Shown here: positions 22,681 to 31,099 of the stretch, piece by piece | Position numbering within the stretch: position 1 is the first letter of the stretch | How the letters are laid out: every line of letters starts with the position of its first letter | Origin: Absicoccus porci | Lineage (GTDB): Bacteria > Bacillota_I > Bacilli_A > Erysipelotrichales > Erysipelotrichaceae | Length of the DNA stretch: 64,000 nucleotides | Assembly: GCF_003725415.1 (NCBI RefSeq) | Contig: NZ_RJQC01000004.1 | Coordinates: 62,001 to 126,000 of the forward strand | Direction: 5' to 3' | The notes under the pieces: model-generated | What the model was told of the DNA's origin: nothing | What the model saw: the letters and a program-made list of their open reading frames with translations, nothing else | The model's database searches: none | Position numbers and translations under genes: made by a program

Positions 22681-23218
22681 TCACATCAAATGATTTTGCC
22701 TCACAATTTTTGACAAAATACGAAGCAAACGCATCATTATCTAAATCTTCAAAATAACTGGCAACCATTCGACAAATACCACCATGACAAGATAATAAGA
22801 TCACATCCTCATCTTCTGATTTTTCAATCAAATCATCTAAAAATGGATAGACCCGAGCTGCCACATCTAAAAACGATTCTCCATTTTTAAATCGTTTGAA
22901 ATATTTATGCTTCTCCGCTTGATACTGTTTGTCACTACGTAATACCCCTTCAAAAATCCCAAAATCTTGTTCGCGTAAAGCCGGTTCATTTATAATCGGT
23001 ACTTCTTGCTCTAATTCTTGAGCAATAATTTGACTCGTTTGTCGCGCCCGAATCAATGGCGAACTATAAATTTTCGTAATTCCCATTCCTCGTAATCTTT
23101 TTCCCGTTATTCGTGCTTGTTCCATCCCTCTTTCATTTAATGGATTATCGGTTGACCCTTGTGCTAAATTTTTATCATTCCAATCCGTTGTTCCATGTCG
23201 AATCACTACAATCTTCAT
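22637..23218 (-). CDS. Histidine phosphatase (phosphoglycerate mutase-like)
   Basis: 193 residues with the RHG motif (VVIRHGTTDWN, residues 4-14) that bears the phosphorylated His, and LLSCHGGICRM carrying the second catalytic His. Small members of this family dephosphorylate sugar phosphates, nucleotides or cofactors (alpha-ribazole phosphatase, broad phosphatases); the substrate is not assignable, and a genuine mutase is unlikely at this size. The C-terminus is a Lys-rich tail (KKIKKIKKG) whose codons double as the A-rich UP element of the rRNA promoter. SD GGGAG precedes the ATG; a TATAAT lies at 23247-23242. Confidence 0.87.
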   Translation of the reverse strand: MKIVVIRHGTTDWNDKNLAQGSTDNPLNERGMEQARITGKRLRGMGITKIYSSPLIRARQTSQIIAQELEQEVPIINEPALREQDFGIFEGVLRSDKQYQAEKHKYFKRFKNGESFLDVAARVYPFLDDLIEKSEDEDVILLSCHGGICRMVASYFEDLDNDAFASYFVKNCEAKSFDVKKIKKIKKGVAEGG

Positions 23219-23253
23219 TTTTGCTTCTCCCTTTCTTTTTCCTTATTATACAC

Positions 23254-23282
23254 AAAAAGGCCGAAGGAGAATCCTTCGACCT
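23254..23282 (-). terminator. Intrinsic terminator after nagB
   Basis: An 11-bp stem (23258-23268 with 23272-23282), one pair being G-U only when read as minus-strand RNA, is followed by five U on that strand. The wobble direction supports function for nagB. A G7 run adjoins it. Confidence 0.85.
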
Positions 23283-23300
23283 AGGGGGGGGAGAAATCAT

Positions 23301-24023
23301 TTATTTTGATAACTTGGATGCAGCCGCTTTATCTAAGACAACAACGACATCTGGATGTTTTTGTAAAATCGAAGCTGGTACCTTTTCCGTTACAGGTCCT
23401 TCTACCATGGCTTTTACCGCATCGGCCTTATTCGCTCCATTGGCTACCAATAAGATCTTTTTTGAACGCATGATTGATCCCAATCCCATCGACATTGCTT
23501 GATGAGGAACCTTATTGACATCATTGTCAAAGAAACGACTATTGGCTTCCAACGTACTTTGAGTTAGATCCACAATATGGGTAGGCGCATCAAACGATGT
23601 ACCTGGTTCATTAAAACCAATATGACCATTCCGACCAATTCCCAATAGTTGAAGATCAATCGTGACTTTTTTCAATTCGGCTTCATAGGCATCCGCATCG
23701 GCCTGTGTACTACCTTCTGGTAAATGTGTATTTTCTGGCTTGATATTGACATGATCAAATAAATGTTTATGCATGAATGAATAATAGGATTCTGGATGAT
23801 TGCGATCAATGCCTACATATTCATCCAAGTTATAGGAGGTAATATCCGCATAACTCGTACCATTTTCTTCGTAGTCTTTGACCATTTCCTTATATAAACC
23901 TTCTGGACTAGATCCAGTTGCCAAACCTAAAATCGCATGCGGATTCTTCTGAATCACATCTTTCATCACTTCAAATGCTTTTTTGGATTCTTCTTCGTAA
24001 TTCTCACAAACAATAACTTTCAT
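23301..24023 (-). CDS. nagB: Glucosamine-6-phosphate deaminase
   Basis: 240 residues converting glucosamine-6-phosphate to fructose-6-phosphate plus ammonia, so feeding amino sugars into glycolysis. Family blocks: LGLATGSSPEGLY, SYNLDEYVG with catalytic Asp, and LLGIGRNGHIGFNEPG with the ring-opening His. Start 24023 begins the canonical MKVIVCENY and has AAGGAG 9 nt upstream; an in-frame start at 24089 has none. It stands alone with its own promoter and terminator; nagA is not in the window. Confidence 0.95.
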   Translation of the reverse strand: MKVIVCENYEEESKKAFEVMKDVIQKNPHAILGLATGSSPEGLYKEMVKDYEENGTSYADITSYNLDEYVGIDRNHPESYYSFMHKHLFDHVNIKPENTHLPEGSTQADADAYEAELKKVTIDLQLLGIGRNGHIGFNEPGTSFDAPTHIVDLTQSTLEANSRFFDNDVNKVPHQAMSMGLGSIMRSKKILLVANGANKADAVKAMVEGPVTEKVPASILQKHPDVVVVLDKAAASKLSK

Positions 24024-24048
24024 AATTGCATTCTCCTTTGCTAATTCA

Positions 24049-24077
24049 TATATACCACTTTTATATACCAGTTGCAA
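24049..24077 (-). promoter_or_regulatory. nagB promoter with repeated TGGTATATA motif
   Basis: TTGCAA (24077-24072), 17 nt, TATATA (24054-24049) on the minus strand. The sequence TGGTATATA occurs twice, 13 nt apart, across spacer and -10. The position suits a GntR-type amino-sugar repressor, but no such regulator is encoded nearby and the operator call is tentative. Confidence 0.5.
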
Positions 24078-24133
24078 CCACTTTATCAAAATTTACTTCG
24101 TGATAGAATAGGACAAGTAGAAAGAAGATATTT

Positions 24134-25405
24134 ATGAAAAATAAACACGCTATCAATATGTTGGAAGGCAGTATCTATAAAAATTTATGCATCATTGCCA
24201 TTCCTATTGCCCTTTCCAACATTCTCCAACAACTCTTTAATGCATCGGATACCGCTGTCGTAGGTCACTTTGCTTCCAGTCAAGCCATGGCCGCCGTTGG
24301 ATCCAATGCCCCTGTGATCAATATGATCGTTACCTTTTTTACCGGTCTATCCATTGGTGCCAATGTTGTCTTAGCTCGTTGTATCGGTGCCAAAGAAGAA
24401 GACAAAGCCAATGAAGTCTTACATACCAGTTTTGTACTGGCCATTATCAGTGGCCTTTTGATGTTGATCATTGGTCAACTCATTGCCAAACCTGTCTTAC
24501 TCCTTTTACATACCCCGGCCAATGTCATCAATATGGCCACCATGTACTTACGCATTTACTTTTGTGGAATGCCCTTTTTGATGATCTATGATTTTGGTTC
24601 CGCCGTCTTACGGTCCATCGGCGACACCAAACGCCCCTTGTATTTTTTGATCATTGCCGGCATTGTCAACGTTTGTTTAAACTTGGTTTTTGTGATTGGA
24701 TTTCATCGCAATGCCGATGGGGTCGCACTCGCAACAACCATTGCCAATGGTCTCAGCAGTTTTTTGATTTTCTATACCCTGCTTCATGAACAAGGCATGC
24801 TTCATTTAGACATCCATAAATTAGGAATCAAAAGCGAATATCTTCGTTCCATTCTTTGGATTGGTCTACCCGCTGGCCTACAAGGTTTGATCTTTTCCTT
24901 TTCAAACGTTGTGATTCAAGCATCCATCAACCATTTTGGTTCCGCTTGTGTAGCTGGCAATGCCGCCGCCTTAAACTTCGAATACATTTGTTACTTCATC
25001 GTCAATGGCTTTACCCAAGCCACGATGACTTTTATTTCGCAAAACTACGCCGCCAAGAACTATACTCGCTGTCGTAAGACCACGCGTACGGCTTGGCTTT
25101 GTGCCTTTGGCTTTACCGCCCTATTATCTTGTACCTTTTATCTATTCAAAGGTCCTTTACTAAGCTTGTTTACCAATGATCCCAAAGTCATTTATTATGC
25201 CTATATCCGTATGACATACATTGCGTTATTGGAACCACTCACTTCTTTATATGAAGTGCCTGGTGGCAGCTTACGTGGAATTGGCCATTCCCAACTTCGC
25301 TCAAGTAGCCGTTATCTACCCAATTTCCTGGATCATTACCGGAACAGCGGTCATTCTTTTATATTTAAAAGTAACCAAAGAAGAATATATAGAGATGTAG
25401 TATAA
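24134..25405 (+). pseudogene. MATE-family efflux transporter, deleted and frameshifted near the C-terminus
   Basis: The first ~385 residues are a typical MATE transporter (SIYKNLCIIAIPIALSNI, LQQLFNASDTAVVGHFA, two homologous six-helix halves, LRGIGH near the last loop). After RGIGH at about 25285 the reading frame turns to a non-membrane Arg/Ser tail. In another frame the normal last helix reappears (IPNFAQVAVIYPISWIITG, ending YIEM-stop at 25400). Roughly 20-30 residues expected between these blocks are missing, so a small out-of-frame deletion has removed the penultimate helix. The truncated product may still insert but is probably inactive. Confidence 0.75.
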
Positions 25406-25413
25406 TAGCCCTA
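25401..25413 (+). promoter_or_regulatory. -10 box 6 nt before HAD gene ATG (leaderless type)
   Basis: Perfect TATAAT at 25401-25406, then six bases, then the ATG at 25413, so transcription should begin at or next to the start codon. No ribosome site fits in the gap. No clear -35. Confidence 0.45.
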
Positions 25414-26177
25414 TGAAATTATTCGCAACCGACTATGATGGGACATTAAAAGTGGATGGAACCATCCAAGAAAAAGATCTTCTAAGCATTTATCAATGGA
25501 AAGCCAAAGGAAATCTATTTGTGATCGATACGGGCCGTTCGATGGAATCCATTTTAGAACAAGTGCAACTGTACAAATTACCCGTCGATTACTTTGTCAC
25601 CAACAATGGTGGAATGGCTTTTGATGCTTCCCAAAAAGAAATATTTTCAACCTATCTCGATCCGGTTATGGCCATCGATATCATGTATATTGCCAAAATG
25701 GTAGGTGGCATCGTTAGCTACGTTGTCAATGATGGCTTTTATCGGCATCGCATTATTGTCGATGATCAACTCGAAGAAAAACGATACCCTAATCTAGCAC
25801 CCGATATCACGGAAGCCCAACTACATGCCCAAGGCAAATATGCCCAAATTGTTTTGTCGATGGCTTCCAAAGAACAAGCTTTACAATTGGAAAAACGTAT
25901 CAATGATCATTTTGCCGATCAAATTGTGGCCTATGCCAATCAATATGTCGTCGATGTCGTTCCGAAAAACATTTCCAAAGCAACTGGTATTGCACGCATT
26001 TGTGCACTACATCATATTGACAAAAACAATATCTATACGATTGGTGATGGCAACAACGATATTCCTTTGATTACTTTTAGTCCCCATGGTGCAGCCGTTG
26101 ACTGGGCCAGTGAAGAAGTGAAAAACCAAGCATCTCAAGTTGTCGGTTCGATTGCCGAATTATTAGGTGGTGAATAA
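25413..26177 (+). CDS. HAD-superfamily Cof-type phosphatase
   Basis: 254 residues. Motif I DYDGTLKVDG gives the nucleophile Asp and acid/base Asp (residues 6-8), motif II is FVIDTGRS, and motif IV is YTIGDGNNDIPLI; the C2-type cap lies between. Such enzymes dephosphorylate sugar phosphates, flavin mononucleotide or pyridoxal phosphate; substrate unknown here. The gene lies 2 nt before alr and is likely co-transcribed with it. There is no Shine-Dalgarno sequence: a perfect -10 box lies only 6 nt before the ATG, suggesting a leaderless message. Confidence 0.88.
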   Translation: MKLFATDYDGTLKVDGTIQEKDLLSIYQWKAKGNLFVIDTGRSMESILEQVQLYKLPVDYFVTNNGGMAFDASQKEIFSTYLDPVMAIDIMYIAKMVGGIVSYVVNDGFYRHRIIVDDQLEEKRYPNLAPDITEAQLHAQGKYAQIVLSMASKEQALQLEKRINDHFADQIVAYANQYVVDVVPKNISKATGIARICALHHIDKNNIYTIGDGNNDIPLITFSPHGAAVDWASEEVKNQASQVVGSIAELLGGE

Positions 26178-26179
26178 AA

Positions 26180-27349
26180 ATGAAATCAACATTAAAACGA
26201 ACATGGGCCGAAATTGATCTCGATGCCCTTGACTATAACTATCAAACAATTCGTTCCCATATTGGTCCCAACACCAAATTTTTAGGTGTGGTCAAAGCCG
26301 ATGCCTATGGGCATGGTTCTGTCCAGATTGCCAGTCGGCTTCAAGATCTAGGTGCCGATTATTTAGCGGTTAGCAGCATTGATGAAGCCATGGAATTACG
26401 CTTCAATGGCATCACGATGCCCATCCTCATTTTGGGTCATACCCCCAAAGAACAAGTGGATCGTTTGATTTGTTTCAACATAACCCAAGCCGTTACTTGT
26501 AAGGCGAAAGCAGATGAATACAATCAAGAAGCATTAAAATATGGTGGCACCTTAAAGGTCCACATCAAAGTGGATACGGGTATGTCCCGGTTGGGTTATT
26601 TATGTAACGATGAACATTTTGATACGGGTGTCGAAGGGATTGTCGAAGCTTGTCAATGGCCTGGTTTACAAGCCGAAGGTATATTCACCCATTTTGCGAT
26701 GGCCGATGAAGATAACCCTGTAGGAAGAGAATACACCCATGCACAATTTGCCCTCTTTCAAAAAGTGATCCAAGCAGTGGAATCCAAATGGGGGCAGCGA
26801 TTTGCGATTCATCATTGTGCCAATACGGGTGCCACGGTGGATTATCCAGAAACCTATTTGGATATGGTTCGTCCAGGCTTGTTGTTGTATGGCTATGGAG
26901 CCTATGCGAAAAAATGGCATCTCAAACCTTTGATGACCATGAAAACAACTGTAAGCACCATTAAAGTCTATGATCCCGGCACGCATGTCAGCTATGGCGG
27001 CATTTATACGACCGATAAGAAAACAAGGATGGGGGTAATTCCCTATGGGTATGCGGATGGCTTTTTGCGTTCCTTATCCAATCGTTGCCAATTGATGAGC
27101 GAAGATGGACCTGTCCAACAACGAGGTCGTATTTGTATGGATATGGCCATGATTGATTTGACGGATAAATGGCATGTCGATGTGGGTAGCGAAATTGAAA
27201 TATTTGGACCGCATCAATCATTGGATGATTGGGCCGCTTTAGCCGGAACCATTCCCTATGAAATTGTTTGTGCCATCAGCAAGCGTGTTCCTCGCTATTA
27301 TTATCAACAGGGAAAAATTATATCAAAGGAATTATTATTACGAATGTAA
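26180..27349 (+). CDS. alr: Alanine racemase
   Basis: 389 residues, PLP-dependent, making D-alanine for peptidoglycan. The PLP lysine is Lys39 in VVKADAYGHG, and the second catalytic base Tyr is in THVSYGGIYTT. The N-terminal TIM barrel and C-terminal beta domain are complete, including GRICMDMAMIDL. It starts 2 nt after the HAD phosphatase gene and is followed 18 nt later by an NCS2 permease, so the three genes may form one unit. Length is normal. Confidence 0.95.
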   Translation: MKSTLKRTWAEIDLDALDYNYQTIRSHIGPNTKFLGVVKADAYGHGSVQIASRLQDLGADYLAVSSIDEAMELRFNGITMPILILGHTPKEQVDRLICFNITQAVTCKAKADEYNQEALKYGGTLKVHIKVDTGMSRLGYLCNDEHFDTGVEGIVEACQWPGLQAEGIFTHFAMADEDNPVGREYTHAQFALFQKVIQAVESKWGQRFAIHHCANTGATVDYPETYLDMVRPGLLLYGYGAYAKKWHLKPLMTMKTTVSTIKVYDPGTHVSYGGIYTTDKKTRMGVIPYGYADGFLRSLSNRCQLMSEDGPVQQRGRICMDMAMIDLTDKWHVDVGSEIEIFGPHQSLDDWAALAGTIPYEIVCAISKRVPRYYYQQGKIISKELLLRM

Positions 27350-27367
27350 CACAAGGAAGGGAAATGT

Positions 27368-28741
27368 ATGAAGAAAGAAACGTATGCGGATGCGAAAGTT
27401 GAAAATGTGTATAAACTGGATGGATATGTCCCTATTGCCAAGGCCATCCCATTTGGTCTCCAACATGTTTTGGCCATGTTTATTGCCAATGTGGCCCCAT
27501 TGATCTTAATTGCTGGTGTCGCTGTCTATAATGGAAAACCATTTTCCAGTTTGGAAACAGCACGCCTGATTCAAAATTGTATGTTGATTGCTGGTATTGG
27601 TACTCTGATTCAATTGTATCCGATTGGTCCGATTGGATCTCGGCTCCCTATCGTCATGGGTTTGAGCTTTACCTTCTTAGCTGCGGCTATGAATGCTGCC
27701 AGTCAAGATTATGGCTATATGGTCGGTGCCATCATTATTGGTGGTATTTTTGAAGGTATATTGGGATTAACAGCCAAATATTGGCGAAAATTCATCTCAC
27801 CAATGGTTGCTGCTTGTGTGGTTATTTCCATTGGCTTAAGTATTTTAAATGTAGGTGTACAATCGTTTGGCTCTTCGGCTAAATACGATATGGGAGCTTG
27901 GCAAAACCTTTTGGTTGCGACCATCACTTTGATTTCGGCTTTGATCTTCCATATTAAATTAAAAGGCATCTTTAAACAAATGTATGTATTACTCGGTATG
28001 CTGGTTGGGTATGTGGTATCCATCTTCTTTGGTATGGTGGACTTTGCCGCCATGGGCAAAACCATTTCGGAAATGGGGATCATTGCAATTCCGCAATTGT
28101 GTGCCTATACTCCAAAATTCAATCTCAGTCACATCCTTTCTTTCTGTTTGATCTTTGTGGTATCCGCGGTTGAAACGATTGGAGATACGACAGCCACGGC
28201 CAAAGAAGTCTTGCATCGCGATGTAACCTCGAAAGAAATTTCCGGTTCCTTAGGTGTCGATGGTTTTATTTCGGCTATTTCTGGTGGTATCTTTGGTTGT
28301 TCACCGATTACTTCTTTTAGTCAGAATGTAGGTCTGATTGCCATGACGCATGTTGTCAATCGCTTTTGTATCCTATTTGGTGCCTTAGCCATGATCTTAG
28401 GTGGACTGTTTCCACCCATTGGTGCTTTCTTAACGACTTTACCCGATTGTGTATTGGGTGGTTGTACTGTTATCATGTTTGGTTCCATCTTTATGTCGGG
28501 TATTCGTATGATGCATGATGCCGGATTGGATAATCGAAATGTATTGATTGCTGCCACATCAATTTGTTTAGGCGTTGGTGTAACGCAAGTCGATGGTTTC
28601 TTTAGTCATTTACCCCATGTTTTTGGTGATATCTTTGCAGGCAATATGGTTGCCGGGGTCTTTGTGGTTGCCTTGATCATGGATCTTTGTTTACCAAAAG
28701 ATCCAAAATATTATGAAACCGATGTGCCAAAGGGAGAATAA
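27368..28741 (+). CDS. NCS2 nucleobase:cation symporter (uracil/xanthine type)
   Basis: 457 residues with about 14 membrane segments. The N-terminus VPIAKAIPFGLQHVLAMF is characteristic, and the substrate-motif region SFSQNVGLIAMTHVVNRF matches the QNxGxxxxT pattern of this family. The FVVSAVETIGDTTATA helix carries the Glu usual for purine or uracil carriers. It imports a purine or pyrimidine base with protons or sodium; which base is not decided here. GGAAGGG precedes the ATG. The stop codon lies in the loop of its own terminator. Confidence 0.9.
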   Translation: MKKETYADAKVENVYKLDGYVPIAKAIPFGLQHVLAMFIANVAPLILIAGVAVYNGKPFSSLETARLIQNCMLIAGIGTLIQLYPIGPIGSRLPIVMGLSFTFLAAAMNAASQDYGYMVGAIIIGGIFEGILGLTAKYWRKFISPMVAACVVISIGLSILNVGVQSFGSSAKYDMGAWQNLLVATITLISALIFHIKLKGIFKQMYVLLGMLVGYVVSIFFGMVDFAAMGKTISEMGIIAIPQLCAYTPKFNLSHILSFCLIFVVSAVETIGDTTATAKEVLHRDVTSKEISGSLGVDGFISAISGGIFGCSPITSFSQNVGLIAMTHVVNRFCILFGALAMILGGLFPPIGAFLTTLPDCVLGGCTVIMFGSIFMSGIRMMHDAGLDNRNVLIAATSICLGVGVTQVDGFFSHLPHVFGDIFAGNMVAGVFVVALIMDLCLPKDPKYYETDVPKGE

Positions 28742-28755
28742 TTTCTCTCTTTTTT
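28731..28755 (+). terminator. Intrinsic terminator containing NCS2 stop codon
   Basis: An 8-bp stem (AGGGAGAA 28731-28738 with TTCTCTCT 28743-28750, one wobble) has a 4-nt loop that includes the TAA stop, followed by a T run at 28751-28755. Confidence 0.75.
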
Positions 28756-28766
28756 CTGGATTCCGT

Positions 28767-28779
28767 TATAATACATATA
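28767..28779 (+). promoter_or_regulatory. -10 box 6 nt before UTRA gene ATG (leaderless type)
   Basis: Perfect TATAAT at 28767-28772, six bases, ATG at 28779. It follows directly on the NCS2 terminator, so the downstream genes need this promoter. No Shine-Dalgarno sequence and no clear -35. Confidence 0.45.
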
Positions 28780-29288
28780 TGGCAGAGATTTATATCGAAC
28801 GGAGCATGGATAGTCCTGCTTCGTTAACCAATTTATTAAAAGCAAAAGGCTACAAAGTTGAAAATAAGGTCATCGAACAAAAAATCATTGAATCCAATTA
28901 TACGATTTCACATATCTTAGGCGTGCCTTTAGCGACCAAATTATTCTATTATAAACGCTTACGCGTCGTCGAAGATCAACCCAAAATACTAGAAAAGACG
29001 TATATCAATCTGGATATAGTACCGGGATTGGATCAGGTTGATCTGAATAATGCGGCCTTTTTGGATGTGATTGAAAACAAATATGGCTATCACTTGGCAT
29101 CCAATCAGGAAGATATTTTGATCGTGGCCTGCAATGATGAAGAGGCCAATTATTTAAACTTGTCCAGTGGCCAAGATATTGTATTGATCAAGGGCAATTC
29201 GTATTTAAATATTGGCAAGCCGTTTGAATATTACGAAATGGCTGCCATCCCTTCCTTTTTCCGATTTAGGAGCGTGATCCATCAATGA
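28779..29288 (+). CDS. Stand-alone UTRA ligand-sensing domain protein
   Basis: 169 residues resembling only the effector-binding (UTRA) half of GntR/HutC regulators: SPASLTNLLKAKGYKVENKV at the start, FYYKRLRVVEDQPKILEKTY in the middle, and a C-terminal KPFEYYEMAAIPSFFRFR strand-rich block. No winged-helix DNA-binding domain is present or encoded in frame upstream. The next gene, overlapping by 4 bp (ATGA), encodes a full GntR/UTRA protein, so this one may be a heterodimer partner or ligand sink. Function is inferred. Confidence 0.75.
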   Translation: MAEIYIERSMDSPASLTNLLKAKGYKVENKVIEQKIIESNYTISHILGVPLATKLFYYKRLRVVEDQPKILEKTYINLDIVPGLDQVDLNNAAFLDVIENKYGYHLASNQEDILIVACNDEEANYLNLSSGQDIVLIKGNSYLNIGKPFEYYEMAAIPSFFRFRSVIHQ

Positions 29289-30013
29289 ACAATCCGCAAG
29301 CGTTGTATCAACAATTGATGCAAAGCATCAAGCAAAAGATCATCCAGGGTGAACTGCAAATTGGCGACAAGTTGGATTCCGAACGCAAAATGTCGGAAAT
29401 GTATGGCATTAATCGTATGACGGTGCGCAATGCGATCAAAAACTTAGAAAAAGAAGGCATTGTCACCAGTTTCCGTGGTAAAGGAACGTTTGTCACCCAG
29501 ATTCCTACGGTCCATGATCGTCTCCAATTGGGTGATTCGGAAAATATTTCTTTATCGGTGCAGATTCGTCAAAAAGGCATGAGTTCTTCGCGGCAGGTCA
29601 TCTCGTTACAAGTGGTCGATGTTCCAGATGTAGCTAAAGATTTTTTTTCGTGTGAAAAAGTCTATGAACTCATTCGTATCTTTACGATCAATGAAGAACC
29701 GTATGCCTTGCAGAAGACATATCTGCCAACGACTTTATTTCATGACATGGATCGTTTTGATTTTCAAACTTGTTCATTATATGAATATATGGCCGATCAT
29801 CATCATCCAACCATTACGCAAACGTCGATGTTGCGTATTACTTCTCTACCTGTGGCTTATCAGTCGATCATGGATGTGAAGGCGAATGATCAATTGTTTT
29901 TATTTCAATATTATGGCTATGATCAACACAAAGAACATGTGGAATACACGATTTCCTACAATAAACCAAAGTATACGTGTTTTAAATTTGTCCAAGATCA
30001 TACAAGAAAGTGA
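29285..30013 (+). CDS. GntR/HutC-family transcriptional regulator
   Basis: 242 residues. An N-terminal winged helix (residues ~5-72: LYQQLMQSIKQKIIQGEL, RKMSEMYGINRMTVRNAIKN, GKGTFV) is followed by a UTRA domain (~90-235) that binds a small-molecule effector. It overlaps the upstream UTRA-only gene by 4 bp and the downstream threonine aldolase start, so it is translationally coupled to both. The likely target is its own operon or the permease upstream. The ligand is unknown. Confidence 0.88.
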   Translation: MNNPQALYQQLMQSIKQKIIQGELQIGDKLDSERKMSEMYGINRMTVRNAIKNLEKEGIVTSFRGKGTFVTQIPTVHDRLQLGDSENISLSVQIRQKGMSSSRQVISLQVVDVPDVAKDFFSCEKVYELIRIFTINEEPYALQKTYLPTTLFHDMDRFDFQTCSLYEYMADHHHPTITQTSMLRITSLPVAYQSIMDVKANDQLFLFQYYGYDQHKEHVEYTISYNKPKYTCFKFVQDHTRK

Positions 30014-31074
30014 TGAAAATAATGAAAAAACTACAATTTGCGTCTGATTATCAAGAAGGAGCCCATCCAAATATTATCAACCGATTGGTCCAAACCAACA
30101 TGGATCAAACACCCGGTTACGGTACCGATGCGATTTGTGCATCCGCTCGTAAACGAATCCAAGAAGCTTGCCAATGTGATGCGTCTGTTTATTTTTTAAG
30201 TGGTGGTACCCAAACCAATGCCACGATCATTGGGGCGATTTTATCTTCGTACCAAGGTGTCATTGCACCCACTTCTGGTCATGTCAGTGTGCATGAAGCG
30301 GGTGCCATTGAATTTGGTGGACATAAAGTACTACCTATTCCGAGTACGTTGGGTAAGATCACAGCTCAACAAATTGAACAATATATGCAAGATTTTGAAC
30401 ACGATCTCAATCATGAGCATATGGTCATGCCTGGTATGGTGTATCTATCGCAACCAACGGAATATGGTACCTTGTATTCAAAAGCCGAATTAAGTGCCAT
30501 TTATTCGGTATGTAAGAAATATTCAATGCCTTTGTATATTGATGGGGCACGTTTAGCGTATGCCCTCGCTTCCCAACAAAATGACATCTCCTTGCCAGAA
30601 CTAGCGCAGCTTTGCGATATTTTCTATATTGGTGGTACCAAGTGCGGTGCATTGATTGGGGAAGCTGTTGTCATGCCCAATCCGCATTTGATTCCTCATT
30701 TTTTCACGATCATGAAACAAAATGGAGCATTGCTAGCCAAAGGTAGACTGTTAGGTATTCAATTCGATGAATTGTTTAAAGATAATTTGTATATGCATAT
30801 TGGAGATACAGCGATTCAATATGCCCAAAAGATTACGCAGACATTAAAAGAAAATGGGTATCCATTGTATTTAGAAACCGTCACCAATCAAATTTTCTTC
30901 TATGTGAATCAACCTCTATTGGATCGATTATCCGAAAACGTTGATTTGAGTTTCTGGGAAAAAGCCGATGAAACGCATAGTATTGTGCGGATTGCGACGA
31001 GCTGGGCTACCCAAGCCAAAGATGTGGATGCATTGTGTAAGCTTCTAAAAGAAGCAAAACAGAATTTAATGTAA
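30013..31074 (+). CDS. ltaE: Low-specificity L-threonine aldolase
   Basis: About 353 residues of the beta-eliminating lyase fold, splitting L-threonine/allo-threonine into glycine and acetaldehyde with PLP. Seen: FASDYQEGAHPNII N-terminus, YFLSGGTQTNATII, the PLP-Asp block LYIDGARLAYAL, and the PLP lysine in IGGTKCGALIGE. The ATG at 30013 overlaps the gntR stop (GTGATGA); an ATG nine bases later is also possible, and the ribosome site is weak, which fits translational coupling. Regulation by the two upstream UTRA proteins is plausible. Confidence 0.9.
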   Translation: MKIMKKLQFASDYQEGAHPNIINRLVQTNMDQTPGYGTDAICASARKRIQEACQCDASVYFLSGGTQTNATIIGAILSSYQGVIAPTSGHVSVHEAGAIEFGGHKVLPIPSTLGKITAQQIEQYMQDFEHDLNHEHMVMPGMVYLSQPTEYGTLYSKAELSAIYSVCKKYSMPLYIDGARLAYALASQQNDISLPELAQLCDIFYIGGTKCGALIGEAVVMPNPHLIPHFFTIMKQNGALLAKGRLLGIQFDELFKDNLYMHIGDTAIQYAQKITQTLKENGYPLYLETVTNQIFFYVNQPLLDRLSENVDLSFWEKADETHSIVRIATSWATQAKDVDALCKLLKEAKQNLM

Positions 31075-31075
31075 G

Positions 31076-31099
31076 GAACAGTTCAGCTGTTCTTTTTTT
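31076..31099 (+). terminator. Intrinsic terminator after ltaE
   Basis: GAACAG/CTGTTC stem (31076-31092) with a 5-nt loop is followed by seven T. It overlaps the 3' end of the convergent MFS gene. Confidence 0.85.
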
